Assembly: GCA_036262055.1 (NCBI GenBank)
Contig: DATAJP010000002.1
Location: 826,177 to 890,176 of the forward strand
Direction: 5' to 3'
Source of the DNA: Ignavibacteria bacterium
GTDB lineage: Bacteria > Bacteroidota > Ignavibacteria > Tepidaquicellales > Tepidaquicellaceae
Length of the DNA stretch: 64,000 nucleotides
The translations under genes and the position numbers were made by a program. Of the stretch, positions 43,957-53,109 are shown one piece after another. The notes below the pieces were generated by a model that worked only from the letters and a program-made list of their open reading frames with translations, made no database searches and was not told where the DNA came from. Each line of letters begins with the position of its first letter. The stretch's first letter is position 1.

Positions 43957-45810
43957 TTATTTTATAAGAACCATTCTCTTGATTTCGCTGTAAGCGGGAG
44001 TTACGAGCTTATAGAAATAAACTCCGCTTGGCATTCCTGAAGCATTCCAGTTTGCTTCATATCGTCCTGCCTGTAAAACCTGATTGCTTAATAGAGCAAC
44101 TTCTTTACCGAGCATGTCATAAATCTTCAATGTAACAAATCCCTGTTGAGGAATATCAAACTTTATGTTTGTTGTCGGATTGAATGGATTCGGATAATTC
44201 TGATATAATTTATAAACATTAGGTATCTCAGAACCTATGGATGAAATACCGGTATTTATTGTATCATAGTATACAATCTGATTAACGGCATTTGAAAGAT
44301 TACTTAAAGTAAAGCTTGCGCTCGTTCCTGTATATGAACCGTTTCCGGCTCCCTGCCATCTTTGGAACCAGTATGTTCTTCCGTTGAATTGAACTGAATA
44401 CGGAGTTACATTTATGTTTACTGCTGAACCGGAATCATGAAACATATTTCCATTTGTTACTGTCACGGGAATTCCTGCGGGATTGAGTAAAGCTATTACT
44501 TTATATTGTGTCTTAAAGTTTGCCGTATATTGGCTTTGTTCAGCGTTTATATTGAGATTAAGAACAGGCGTTGTTTGTCCTGTGCTCCAGTTTACAAATA
44601 CATTCTGTGAATTTCCTGAAACCTGCGGTGTTACTGCTTCTATTGTTTGTGCTGAGTTAATATCCCAGGTAAATAACTGCGGAGTTGAATATGTAGTGCC
44701 GTTAACTTTAAAGCTCAGATTTCCTTTGTTTGTGCCGACTGATACATAATTTTTGCCGACGAGATAATTAACAACGGTCTTATGGCTTTTGCCCTGTCCG
44801 TTTGTTCCGGTTACTATAACTTTATAAACTCCTGCCGGAACAGAGGCGTTTGAGTTAACCTGCAAGGCTATGCTTTGAGTAAAATTGCTCAGAACATTTC
44901 CACCGGGGAAGCTTGTTGTGATTCCTGCATTTGACGGTTCAACCGTTGCCGTAAATGTAACAGGTGAATTATATCCGTCTGCTATCACAGGAGTGCTGAT
45001 TTGGAAAGTACCGCTTCCTGTCTGACCTTGATTTACAACTTTAAAACCCGGGTTTGGAAGCAAAGTAAAGTTTTCAGTCTTTTGACCTGATTGAATTATT
45101 TCTTTGGTATCATTTCTCTGAACGAATGAAATAACTCTTATTTCAGACTGATTCCAAACAGGATTTTTCCAGTATTTTTGTTTTACAGTAACCATTTGTC
45201 CGGGTGTTAATGTCATAGGTGTTCCCGTTGCATTTGGAAGCATTTTTCTCATAACATCGTGGAAAACCATTTCACCGTTTGTTCCCGGAGGTGAAGGGTA
45301 TTGAATAATATGTTCAAGAACAGCAATTTGTAAAACTACATTCGGATTTTCCATCGCTGTTTCACAATATACTTTCACAGTAACTTCAACTGAATCTGCG
45401 CCGATATTTTGCGTTGTCATTAAAATGGTCAGCGGGCTTAAAACATTAATCCTGCTGTCATAAAGAGATTGAAATAAACCTGATGAGTATGGAGAGTTTA
45501 ATGATGTAGTTCCTTCAAACCTTCCCTGAGGAATGGCATTAATTCCGTAATAATTTCTTCTTGCTTCATTATCAGAAGTGTTGTGATGATACATAGGGTC
45601 GGTACCCGGTGCAGGCCAGCTCATATGATAAGCAATTCCCATTACCTTATACGGGTCTTGCGTGGAAAGCCAATTATCAAGAGCAGGATTATTTGATGCG
45701 CAAGGTCCGCATGTTGAACTTGTATATCTTTCGATGAATACTGTCCTATCTCCCGCAATCACTGAACTATAAAACATCATAGCCAGCAGAAATAGTAATA
45801 ATGATTTCAT
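43957..45810 (-). CDS. Omp28-like/thioredoxin-fold secreted protein with T9SS sorting domain
   Basis: A 617-residue secreted protein. The signal ends V-I-A-G. Next is a thioredoxin-like domain with T-S-S-T-C-G-P-C-A-S-N-N-P-A, a C-x2-C redox motif as in Omp28 family proteins, and Y-H-M-S-W-P beyond it. The middle (about 250-540) consists of beta-sandwich, immunoglobulin-like modules. The last 80 residues are the T9SS type A domain (L-Y-Q-N-Y-P-N-P-F-N-P). Function is unknown; surface redox or adhesion roles are possible. It is convergent with the kinase gene. Confidence 0.85.
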   Translation of the reverse strand: MKSLLLFLLAMMFYSSVIAGDRTVFIERYTSSTCGPCASNNPALDNWLSTQDPYKVMGIAYHMSWPAPGTDPMYHHNTSDNEARRNYYGINAIPQGRFEGTTSLNSPYSSGLFQSLYDSRINVLSPLTILMTTQNIGADSVEVTVKVYCETAMENPNVVLQIAVLEHIIQYPSPPGTNGEMVFHDVMRKMLPNATGTPMTLTPGQMVTVKQKYWKNPVWNQSEIRVISFVQRNDTKEIIQSGQKTENFTLLPNPGFKVVNQGQTGSGTFQISTPVIADGYNSPVTFTATVEPSNAGITTSFPGGNVLSNFTQSIALQVNSNASVPAGVYKVIVTGTNGQGKSHKTVVNYLVGKNYVSVGTNKGNLSFKVNGTTYSTPQLFTWDINSAQTIEAVTPQVSGNSQNVFVNWSTGQTTPVLNLNINAEQSQYTANFKTQYKVIALLNPAGIPVTVTNGNMFHDSGSAVNINVTPYSVQFNGRTYWFQRWQGAGNGSYTGTSASFTLSNLSNAVNQIVYYDTINTGISSIGSEIPNVYKLYQNYPNPFNPTTNIKFDIPQQGFVTLKIYDMLGKEVALLSNQVLQAGRYEANWNASGMPSGVYFYKLVTPAYSEIKRMVLIK

Positions 45811-46036
45811 TTTATTTTTGATTTAATTACAGTTTAATTTAAAATAAGATTTAGTATAAATTAGGTATTTTATTTTTTAAATAAAATAACACTCTTTAAA
45901 GCGAATCCTCTAAATTGATCTATAAATAGCCGATATAAAATCGATAATTTTACTTAAAAACATTAAAATTATGTAAAAATGGCGGGATTGAATATAAAAT
46001 GAATTATGGCTATATTACAAGTTGAAAGGAATAATT

Positions 46037-46261
46037 ATGAAAGCGAATTTTCATCCGAAATATTACAAATGTGAGGTAACTTGTGTGTGTGGTGCTCATT
46101 TTACTACCCGTTCTACCGTTCCGCAAATAAAAGTGGAAATATGTTCACAATGTCATCCGTATTTTACGGGAACTCAAAAAATTGTTGATACTGCAGGTAG
46201 AGTTGAAAAATTCAGAAAGAAATACGGGAAGAAGTCAGAAAAACAAGAAGTTACTGCATAA
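46037..46261 (+). CDS. rpmE: 50S ribosomal protein L31
   Basis: A 74-residue zinc-binding type (C+) L31. Ligand cysteines are at 16, 18, 36 and 39, in C-V-C-G and [10 protein letters not shown], and the C-terminal tail is basic. ATG 46037 is preceded by AAAGGA at a good distance. A terminator follows at 46295. Confidence 0.96.
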   Translation: MKANFHPKYYKCEVTCVCGAHFTTRSTVPQIKVEICSQCHPYFTGTQKIVDTAGRVEKFRKKYGKKSEKQEVTA

Positions 46262-46294
46262 TAATATTTTTAATCGGAATTTAAAAACAAACCT

Positions 46295-46326
46295 AAGCCA
46301 TCCTGATTTATCAGAATGGCTTTTTT
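46295..46326 (+). terminator. Rho-independent terminator after rpmE
   Basis: AAGCCATCCTGA/TCAGAATGGCTT stem (one mismatch) with loop TTTA and a T-run, 33 bases after the rpmE stop. Confidence 0.88.
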
Positions 46327-46335
46327 ATTATAATT

Positions 46336-46388
46336 AAATTCCCCTCTTGAGAGGGGTGGCTCCGGCGAAGCCGGAGACGGGGTGTGTA
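46336..46388. repeat. Double-hairpin repeat (CCCCTC...GAGGGG family)
   Basis: CCCCTC/GAGGGG followed by CTCCGGC-GAA-GCCGGAG and ACGGGGTGTGT. Compared with the copies at 3380, 5418 and 62617 the second stem has changed on both sides and still pairs. It stops two bases before the glmU-like ATG at 46390. Confidence 0.8.
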
Positions 46389-46389
46389 A

Positions 46390-47640
46390 ATGAGAATCTG
46401 CCTATTCGAAGACAGCTCAGTAAAAAATCTTTTCCCTCTCACCTGCTTGCGGGCATCATTCAATGTGAAATGCGGAGTATATACTTCGTTTGAAAGAATA
46501 AAATTATTCATTCCTAAAAAGACTAAGATAGATTTTCTTTGCAGAAGTGAAATTGCTGATATAACAAGAGAAACATATTCCGGTTTTAATGTCAATCAAT
46601 TATCAAATGATGATTACCTCTTTATAAACGGTAAAGCTCATTTTGATAAAGATGTTTATAAAAAAATTGATAAAGCCCTTGATGACAATTTTTTTATAGC
46701 AGATAATAATAAAGTTCTCTTCGCAAGAATATCAAAAGATAAAATCGAAAATCTCATAAATAATCTTTCGATAAACAATTTTATCCTGACACCCGAAACC
46801 TTTTTAAATTCGGGGATTTCAACCATTTCAGATTCACCACTTCACCATTTCACAATTTCGCAATTAAATTATCCTTGGGATACAATAAAACATTTCGAAC
46901 ATTTTGTTCAGCCCGATTTGGAAACACTTCTCAAAATATTTCCTAAAACGACCAAGACTCCGAAAAAAGTTGATTTCATAAATCCGAAAAATATCCGCAT
47001 AGGGAAAAAAGTAAAGTTTTCTCCTAACGTTGTTCTTGATGCATCCGAAGGAAGCATCATTATCGATGACAATACAAACATCGAATCCTTTGTTTACATA
47101 AAAGGTCCTGTTTATATAGGCAAAAATTGCTTGCTGAAATCCGGATTAAAATTATATGGTCCATCTTACATTGGTGAAATGTGCAAGATTGCCGGAGAAA
47201 TTGGTGAGTCGATTTTCGATTCTTATGTGAACAAACAGCATGAAGGATTTGTCGGGCATTCTTATGTTAGCCCGTTTGTAAATCTCGGCGCTGATACCGT
47301 AACGAGTGATTTAAAAAATAATTATTCAAAGCTTAAGCTAAACTTTAACGGGGAGCTAATTGACACCGGTATGCAATTTCTCGGAACGATTTTCGGCGAC
47401 CATACCAAAACGGGAATCAACACGATGCTAAACACCGGAACAATCACAGGGATTTTTGCGAATATTTTCGGAGGCGGCTTTCCTGCAAAAGAAATTCCGT
47501 CATTCAGCTGGTATGAAACCGGAAAAGAGAATGTAAAATATGACCTCGATAAAGGACTCGAAACCGCAAAAACCGTAATGTACCGCCGCAAAGTCGAAAT
47601 GTCTTCAGCATATGAAGATTTGGTGAGAAGTTATTATTAA
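46390..47640 (+). CDS. GlmU-like sugar nucleotidyltransferase/acyltransferase
   Basis: A 416-residue protein of the alternative GlmU type found in Bacteroidota, thought to make UDP-GlcNAc. The N-terminal region starts I-C-L-F-E-D-S-S-V-K-N-L-F-P-L-T-C-L-R and corresponds to a degenerate nucleotidyltransferase. The C-terminal half (about 200-370) is a left-handed beta helix with hexapeptide repeats and the acyltransferase segment G-E-S-I-F-D-S-Y-V-N-K-Q-H. Between them, residues about 147-160 (S-D-S-P-L-H-H-F-T-I-S-Q-L) look like translated repeat DNA, an in-frame insertion. The start follows a double-hairpin repeat directly. Confidence 0.85.
   Translation: MRICLFEDSSVKNLFPLTCLRASFNVKCGVYTSFERIKLFIPKKTKIDFLCRSEIADITRETYSGFNVNQLSNDDYLFINGKAHFDKDVYKKIDKALDDNFFIADNNKVLFARISKDKIENLINNLSINNFILTPETFLNSGISTISDSPLHHFTISQLNYPWDTIKHFEHFVQPDLETLLKIFPKTTKTPKKVDFINPKNIRIGKKVKFSPNVVLDASEGSIIIDDNTNIESFVYIKGPVYIGKNCLLKSGLKLYGPSYIGEMCKIAGEIGESIFDSYVNKQHEGFVGHSYVSPFVNLGADTVTSDLKNNYSKLKLNFNGELIDTGMQFLGTIFGDHTKTGINTMLNTGTITGIFANIFGGGFPAKEIPSFSWYETGKENVKYDLDKGLETAKTVMYRRKVEMSSAYEDLVRSYY
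46828..46868. repeat. Probable repeat inserted within glmU-like gene
   Basis: TTCAGATTCACCACTTCACC, then ATTTCACAATTTCGCAATT is a quasi-periodic TTCACCA/TTTCACAATT run unlike its coding surroundings. I recognise this wording as a dispersed spacer repeat of such genomes. It is in frame and adds about 13 residues between the two enzyme domains. Confidence 0.5.
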
Positions 47641-47770
47641 AAATAGATAAAAACATCTATAAAGAGATATTATAGCCGGTTTTATCTATAAATTTTACCC
47701 AAATTTGGGCTTAAATTTTATCAAAATTTTTGCTAAATTATTTGTTCGTAATAAATAAACTCAAACGATT

Positions 47771-47947
47771 ATGGCACGTAAAGAAGGTCCAAGAATTAAT
47801 ATAAAACTCGTTAGCGTAGAAGGTCCGCACAAAGGAAAATCTGTTTATGTATCATCTAAAAACAGAAATAACACCAAAGAACGTATCGAATTGCAGAAAT
47901 ACTGCAAGTGGACTAAAAAAAGAATTCTCCACAGAGAAGCAAAATAA
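47771..47947 (+). CDS. rpmG: 50S ribosomal protein L33
   Basis: A 58-residue frame starting M-A-R-K-E-G-P-R-I-N-I-K-L-V, then R-N-N-T-K-E-R-I-E-L-Q-K-Y-C-K and ending K-R-I-L-H-R-E-A-K. The N-T-x-x-R-(L/I)-E-L-x-K-Y-x-P/K core is the L33 signature. Only one Cys remains, so this is the zinc-free (C-) form, unlike the zinc-binding L31 upstream. A palindrome CCCAAATTTGGG at 47698-47709 lies in the upstream spacer. The terminator at 47954 follows directly. Confidence 0.93.
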   Translation: MARKEGPRINIKLVSVEGPHKGKSVYVSSKNRNNTKERIELQKYCKWTKKRILHREAK

Positions 47948-47953
47948 AGTTTA

Positions 47954-48011
47954 ACAACCCCCTCATTCTTCCGGTAACCGGGTGTATCACTTTCGAAAGG
48001 GGGTTTTTTAT
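47954..48011 (+). terminator. Terminator after rpmG
   Basis: AACCCCCT ... AGGGGGTT arms about 40 bases apart, with a smaller CCGGTAACCGG hairpin inside and six T after the outer arm, seven bases past the rpmG stop. Confidence 0.75.
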
Positions 48012-48047
48012 TTGGACAAAAGTCCATCCATCTAAAGCCGACCTGTC

Positions 48048-48518
48048 TTGAAATTCGCAACACTTTTATATATCAAAAACTCCAAAGGAGAATATCTGCT
48101 TCTTGAAAGATTGCAGGAACCAAACTTAGGTTTATTTTCTCCTCCCGGAGGCAAGCTGCATATTGAAGATGCGGAATCGCCATTTGCATGTGCAGTGCGC
48201 GAAGCCGAAGAAGAATGCGGAATAAAATCACAACCAAGCGACTGGCATTTAAAAGGAATTGTAACTGAAAAAAATTACCCAAAAGTCGGTCACATAATGC
48301 TTTTTCTTTTTGAATACAAAAAAGATTTTAATGAACTTCCTGCGGCTTTCAAAGAAGGTAAATTTCATTTCGTTCATCCGTCAAAGTTTGAAGATATTGA
48401 ATTTCCTGAAACCGATAAACTTTATTTCTGGAAGTTTGTTTTAAATAATGATAACTTTTTCAGCTTGAGCATAGATTGCTCCAATTCCCCTTATTTATGC
48501 AATGTCGAGGTTAAATAA
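48048..48518 (+). CDS. NUDIX hydrolase
   Basis: A 156-residue hydrolase of nucleoside diphosphate-type compounds, start TTG 48048. The Nudix box is recognisable as S-P-P-G-G-K-L-H-I-E-D-A-E-S-P ... R-E-A-E-E-E-C-G-I; the R-E-x2-E-E-x-G core is intact, but the first loop has two extra residues relative to the usual G-x5-E spacing. It resembles MTH1/MutT-like 8-oxo-dGTP phosphatases (E-R-L-Q-E-P-N-L-G-L-F at the substrate strand). It is followed by folE2 after 10 bases, a neighbour that also handles nucleotides or pterins. Confidence 0.85.
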   Translation: MKFATLLYIKNSKGEYLLLERLQEPNLGLFSPPGGKLHIEDAESPFACAVREAEEECGIKSQPSDWHLKGIVTEKNYPKVGHIMLFLFEYKKDFNELPAAFKEGKFHFVHPSKFEDIEFPETDKLYFWKFVLNNDNFFSLSIDCSNSPYLCNVEVK

Positions 48519-48528
48519 CTAAAAAATT

Positions 48529-49356
48529 ATGGAAACAAAAGAAATTAAAATAAACTCAAACGGTGAAGAAAAGACGCTTCCCGATACTCAAAATCAGTCA
48601 GATATACGCCAGATTCCTATCGATAAAGTCGGCGTAAAAAACTTGAAATATCCAATTGCAGTTCTTGATAAAGACCGCGAAGTTCAGCACACAATTGCTA
48701 CGATTCAGATGACAGTTGACCTTCCGAAAGAGTTCAAGGGAACTCATATGAGCAGGTTTGTCGAGATTCTCCAAAATGAAGACCGTGAATTGCACGTTCA
48801 GGCAATTTATGACATTCTTGAAAAAATGCAGGAGCGTCTTCACGCAACGCGCTCACATATTGAGATGGAATTCCCTTACTTCAAGGAAAAAGAAGCGCCG
48901 GTCACAAAAAAGAAATCACTCATAGACTATACTGTCCGTTTTCATGCAATGACCTGTGAGAAAAAAGATTTTGTGCTGACTGTTGTCGTTCCGGTTACTA
49001 CCTTATGTCCTTGTTCAAAAAACATTTCCCAATATGGCGCACATAATCAGCGTGGTGAAGTAACCGTTGCTGTGCGTTTTAAAGATTCAGTCTGGATTGA
49101 AGATATAATTGACATTGTCGAGGACAGCGCAAGCTGTGAGCTTTTTAGTTTGTTGAAGCGTGAAGATGAAAAATATGTAACCGAGCGCGCATTTGAAAAT
49201 CCTGTTTTTGTTGAAGATTTAGTCCGCAATATTGTGATGAAATTAAAAGCAAACTCTGAGATTACTTGGTATAAAGTCGAAGCGGAAAATTTTGAAAGTA
49301 TTCATAATCATAATGCTTATGCATGCATAGAATCGCATAATGGGCAGGAAGAATAA
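48529..49356 (+). CDS. folE2: GTP cyclohydrolase FolE2 (type IB)
   Basis: Converts GTP to 7,8-dihydroneopterin triphosphate, first step of folate/queuosine-type pterin synthesis, with a metal other than obligatory zinc. Of 275 residues, T-T-L-C-P-C-S-K-N-I-S-Q-Y-G-A-H-N-Q-R-G holds the metal Cys and catalytic residues; the H-M-S-R-F motif near residue 76 is also typical. It lies 10 bases after a Nudix gene, and such an enzyme could in principle act on the next pathway intermediate, but that is speculation. Confidence 0.95.
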   Translation: METKEIKINSNGEEKTLPDTQNQSDIRQIPIDKVGVKNLKYPIAVLDKDREVQHTIATIQMTVDLPKEFKGTHMSRFVEILQNEDRELHVQAIYDILEKMQERLHATRSHIEMEFPYFKEKEAPVTKKKSLIDYTVRFHAMTCEKKDFVLTVVVPVTTLCPCSKNISQYGAHNQRGEVTVAVRFKDSVWIEDIIDIVEDSASCELFSLLKREDEKYVTERAFENPVFVEDLVRNIVMKLKANSEITWYKVEAENFESIHNHNAYACIESHNGQEE

Positions 49357-49514
49357 TCGGAACTAAATTCCTCTTTTTTCCATTTAAAGATATGTAATTT
49401 GATATAGTTATATATTGTTATATCAGATATTTAGCATAAATTATGCTATCTCATAATGTCTTTGTAATGATTTTTACTTTTTATATTTTTAAATAATAAA
49501 TAAATATTTCATCA

Positions 49515-49961
49515 ATGAGATCTTTAATAAAATCTTCAAAAACTTTACTTATTTTAACTGCATTTTTTGCAGTATCATTTGCGTTTGCAGGAAGTGCATA
49601 CAGCCAGTCAGTTCCTACAGTTACCGTAAAAGCAAATAAAAAATCTTTTAACGGAGGTGAAACGGGAACATTGACAATTTCTTTTAAACCGGCAAAAAAT
49701 GTAAAAATTCCTAAAGAGCCGGAAATTACTGTTACGTCAATAAACGGAGTTGAAGGCGCAGGCATGCAGGATTATTCTGCAGGTGGAGGTGATTACTTAA
49801 GCAGCAATAAAGTAAAATACAATTTCACTGTTCCATCAGGTCTGGCATCCGGAACAACTGTTAAAATTTCAGGAACTGTTAAGTTTGGCTACTGTAATTC
49901 CGATGATGGTGTATGCAAAATTGCGAAAAAAGATTTCAGCACTACCATAAAAATAAAATAA
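49515..49961 (+). CDS. DsbD-alpha-like periplasmic domain protein
   Basis: A 148-residue exported protein with signal ending A-Y-S-Q. A single immunoglobulin-like domain runs from V-T-V-K-A-N-K-K-S-F-N to the end. Near the C-terminus, F-G-Y-C-N-S-D-D-G-V-C-K holds two Cys separated by six residues, positioned like the redox pair of the N-terminal domain of DsbD. The membrane and thioredoxin domains of DsbD are absent, so this is a stand-alone version that could shuttle electrons or be a redox-inactive relative. Confidence 0.7.
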   Translation: MRSLIKSSKTLLILTAFFAVSFAFAGSAYSQSVPTVTVKANKKSFNGGETGTLTISFKPAKNVKIPKEPEITVTSINGVEGAGMQDYSAGGGDYLSSNKVKYNFTVPSGLASGTTVKISGTVKFGYCNSDDGVCKIAKKDFSTTIKIK

Positions 49962-49983
49962 GTTATAACTTATTTCTTGTTTA

Positions 49984-50754
49984 ATGCGGGATGCTTATTA
50001 TTTTATTTCGGATGTTCATCTTGGACTTGAATCTAAGGAAAAAGAAAAACTTAAAGTAAAAGTTCTTTTACAATTTCTCGACGACATAAAACTTGATGCA
50101 AAAGAACTGTTCATTGTCGGTGATTTGTTCGATTACTGGATTGAGTATAAATACGTGATTCCAAAAGGACACTACAAAGTATTAAGCAAAATATCCGAGT
50201 TAATAGACAGCGGCATTAAGATAACCTATCTTGCAGGAAATCACGATTTCTGGCGCGGCGATTATTTCGAAGAAGAATTCGGAATTAAAATTTCTGATAA
50301 GCCAATCGAGAAAACCATTGAAGGAAGAAAGTTATACATACATCACGGCGACGGACTTGCTTATAATGATACAGGATACAAAATCTTAAAAAAGATTTTA
50401 CGTAATAAGGGAAGCCAGTTTTTTTATTCTCTCATCCATCCTGATATAGGAATATGGCTTGCAAAAAAAACCTCACATACATCAAGAGGATATACAAGCG
50501 AAAAAGATTACGGTGAGAAAGACGGACTGCGGGATTATGCAATGCTGAAATGCGATGAAGGATATGATTATGTTATTATGGGACACAGACATTTTCCTGT
50601 CAAAATGGAGTCACAAAAATCTCCGGGCAGGACATATTTTAACTTAGGTGATTGGATGTATCATTTTACTTATGCAGTATTCAGAAACGGAAAGATGAAT
50701 TTGATGAGATATTACGATTTAAAAACTAACGAATTTATAAACGAAACTTTATGA
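49984..50754 (+). CDS. lpxH: UDP-2,3-diacylglucosamine diphosphatase-like metallophosphoesterase
   Basis: A 256-residue calcineurin-type phosphoesterase. The five motifs appear in order: S-D-V-H-L-G, G-D-L-F-D-Y-W, G-N-H-D-F-W, H-H-G-D-G and G-H-R-H. The G-D-L-F-D-Y-W-I-E variant and overall length fit LpxH, which hydrolyses UDP-2,3-diacylglucosamine in lipid A synthesis. With the lptF/G-like gene it is consistent with an LPS-bearing outer membrane. The start is ATG 49984, 22 bases after the preceding stop. Confidence 0.88.
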   Translation: MRDAYYFISDVHLGLESKEKEKLKVKVLLQFLDDIKLDAKELFIVGDLFDYWIEYKYVIPKGHYKVLSKISELIDSGIKITYLAGNHDFWRGDYFEEEFGIKISDKPIEKTIEGRKLYIHHGDGLAYNDTGYKILKKILRNKGSQFFYSLIHPDIGIWLAKKTSHTSRGYTSEKDYGEKDGLRDYAMLKCDEGYDYVIMGHRHFPVKMESQKSPGRTYFNLGDWMYHFTYAVFRNGKMNLMRYYDLKTNEFINETL

Positions 50755-50797
50755 TTTTTTTTTCTGCTGAAGCAGAAAAATCGGGGATATAAAAAAA

Positions 50798-53089
50798 GTG
50801 TTTAAAAAGAAGTCTAAAAAAGAAGAGTTAGATAAATATTTTAGCGATAAGAAGTACAGAAATAAAAAAGGGAAGCAAAAAAAAGTTCAGAATTATTCCT
50901 TTAAGCTTGTTCTATTCATTTCAATAACCGCAATTTTCATCCTTGCAGGTTACCTGTTTTACCTTTCACAGACATTACCTTCACTTGAAGAGCTTGAAAA
51001 TCCGAAGCTCGAAGAAGCAACAAAAATTTATTCCGACAACGGCGAGTTAATAGATAAGTTTTTTCTTCAGAACAGAACGCAGGTAACGCTCGATAATATG
51101 CCGCAGGATTTGATTAATGCTTTAATTGCCACCGAAGACAGAAAATTCTATGACCACTGGGGTGTCGACGTTCCGAGAATTTTTCAGGCGTTCATTAAAA
51201 ATGTAATGCGTGCAGATATGACAAGCGAGGGAGCTTCAACAATCACACAGCAGCTTGCAAGAAATTTATATAAAAATATCGGGACTGAAACTTCTCTTAA
51301 CAGAAAGCTCCGCGAAGCAATGACGGCGGTGCAGATTGAAAGAACCTATACCAAGAAAGAAATTCTCGCATATTACATGAATGCGGTTTATTTCGGTAAT
51401 GGTGCTTATGGAATTCAGGCGGCTGCGCAGACATACTTTAATAAAAATGCAAAAGATTTAAATTTAGTTGAATCGGCAACACTTGTCGGGATTTTAAAAT
51501 CTCCGACAAACTATGACCCTGTAGATAAACCCGAAAATTGTCTAAGGAGAAGAAATATTGTTTTAAATTCCATGCGGGAGTGCGATTATATTAATAAGGA
51601 AACTTATGACATAGCATCAAACGATCCGATAAAATTAAATATGACTCAGCAAACTCTGGTTCAAAATTCAATTGCGCCTGAGTTTTCGGAATATGTCCGT
51701 CAGTCTCTTCAAAGAATTGCTGAAAAATATGGTTTTGATTTATACAGAGACGGATTAAAAGTTTATACTACTCTTGATACACGTTTCCAGAAACATGCTG
51801 AAGATGCCGTAAAAGACCAGCTTAAAGGATTTCAGAAAACCTTTAATGGTTATTGGAATTGGAAAAATAACCAGGATGTTTTAAGCGATAATGTTGACAG
51901 GTACATAAAGCAGTCGGAAGAATATAAAAAAGCAAAGACAGAAGCAAACAGGAAAGCTATTTATGACAAGATGAAAAATGACAAGAAGCTTATCGATTCA
52001 GTTAAATCTCTTGCCTCTACAATTCAGATAGGGCTGACATGCATAAACCCGAAGACGGGTGAAATAAAAGCAATGGTCGGTTCGAATCCATATACAAGAA
52101 CGAAATACGGACTGAACCACGTAACACAAATTAAACGTCAGCCGGGTTCGACTTTTAAGGCATTTGTTTATGCGCTTGCGGTGCAAAACGGGTATTCACC
52201 CGGTTATATGATTTCAAACGACCCGGTTTCAGTTAATGTCGGCGGAAGAACGTGGACTCCCCGCGGAGGCGGAACCGGCGGAAAAATTTCTATGAGGACA
52301 GCAATTGAAAAATCCATCAATGTTGTTGCTGTCAGAACTGCAATGGAGATGGCGCCCATAGATAAAGTAATTGAGCTTGCCCACGAGATGGGTATAAAAT
52401 CGGAGCTTCCGAATTACTTATCGCTTTCTCTCGGCGCAGGTGAGGTAACACCGCTTGAGATGACGAATGCATTCGGGGTTTTTGCAAATGAAGGAATTTG
52501 GGTTGAGCCTATTGCAATTAAAAAAATCGAGGACAGAAACGGAAATTTAATTGCAGAGTTCATTCCTGAAACAAAAGAGGTTCTCAGCGAAGGTGTTGCA
52601 TACATGATGAGTGATATGATGCAGGGAGTTGTCGAACAGGGAACGGCAACAAGCGTAAGAAACTTCTTCCACAGACCTGCAGCAGGAAAGACCGGAACAA
52701 CACAGAACTATACCGATGCATGGTTTGTCGGATATACTCCGCAGTTTGTGACAGGTGTATGGGTCGGATTTGATGATGCAAGAATTAAATTCGGAGGTGC
52801 ATACGGACAGGGCGGATATGCTGCTGCGCCTATATGGGGAAGATTCATGAAATATGTTTATGAAGATGATGATTTTGATTTTCCTGTTGAATATTTCTTG
52901 ATGCCTGAAGATTTAGAAGAGGTTAACATCTGTTCGATATCAGGACTGGTTGCTGGTGAAAGCTGCCCTGCAACGCTTGAGCTTGTTCTAAAAAGGAATA
53001 TGCCGAGACGATGCAATATTCCGCATTACTTATTTTCCGATTCAACACAGGTTTCAAACACACCTCCTCCGGGAACAATCGGATATTAA
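50798..53089 (+). CDS. Penicillin-binding protein 1A (bifunctional)
   Basis: Class A PBP of 763 residues. A basic cytoplasmic tail precedes TM helix 36-56. The glycosyltransferase domain has catalytic Glu113 in A-T-E-D-R-K-F-Y-D-H-W-G and G-A-S-T-I-T-Q-Q-L-A-R-N. The transpeptidase domain has Ser451 in G-S-T-F-K, S-I-N as the second motif and K-T-G-T-T as the third. It polymerises and cross-links peptidoglycan. The start is GTG 50798. A small hairpin TTCTGCTGAAGCAGAA stands between it and the lpxH-like gene. Confidence 0.95.
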   Translation: MFKKKSKKEELDKYFSDKKYRNKKGKQKKVQNYSFKLVLFISITAIFILAGYLFYLSQTLPSLEELENPKLEEATKIYSDNGELIDKFFLQNRTQVTLDNMPQDLINALIATEDRKFYDHWGVDVPRIFQAFIKNVMRADMTSEGASTITQQLARNLYKNIGTETSLNRKLREAMTAVQIERTYTKKEILAYYMNAVYFGNGAYGIQAAAQTYFNKNAKDLNLVESATLVGILKSPTNYDPVDKPENCLRRRNIVLNSMRECDYINKETYDIASNDPIKLNMTQQTLVQNSIAPEFSEYVRQSLQRIAEKYGFDLYRDGLKVYTTLDTRFQKHAEDAVKDQLKGFQKTFNGYWNWKNNQDVLSDNVDRYIKQSEEYKKAKTEANRKAIYDKMKNDKKLIDSVKSLASTIQIGLTCINPKTGEIKAMVGSNPYTRTKYGLNHVTQIKRQPGSTFKAFVYALAVQNGYSPGYMISNDPVSVNVGGRTWTPRGGGTGGKISMRTAIEKSINVVAVRTAMEMAPIDKVIELAHEMGIKSELPNYLSLSLGAGEVTPLEMTNAFGVFANEGIWVEPIAIKKIEDRNGNLIAEFIPETKEVLSEGVAYMMSDMMQGVVEQGTATSVRNFFHRPAAGKTGTTQNYTDAWFVGYTPQFVTGVWVGFDDARIKFGGAYGQGGYAAAPIWGRFMKYVYEDDDFDFPVEYFLMPEDLEEVNICSISGLVAGESCPATLELVLKRNMPRRCNIPHYLFSDSTQVSNTPPPGTIGY

Positions 53090-53109
53090 AAAGTTTTAAT
53101 AATAATTCA

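Noticed and set aside
47698-47709. CCCAAATTTGGG palindrome upstream of rpmG as an operator
   Set aside because: A single 12-base palindrome in A+T-rich DNA without a repeated instance or a known regulator is not enough to call a binding site.
50760-50782. TTCTGCTGAAGCAGAA hairpin between the lpxH-like gene and PBP1A as a terminator
   Set aside because: The stem is short, the T-run precedes rather than follows it on the coding strand, and the gene spacing suggests read-through.
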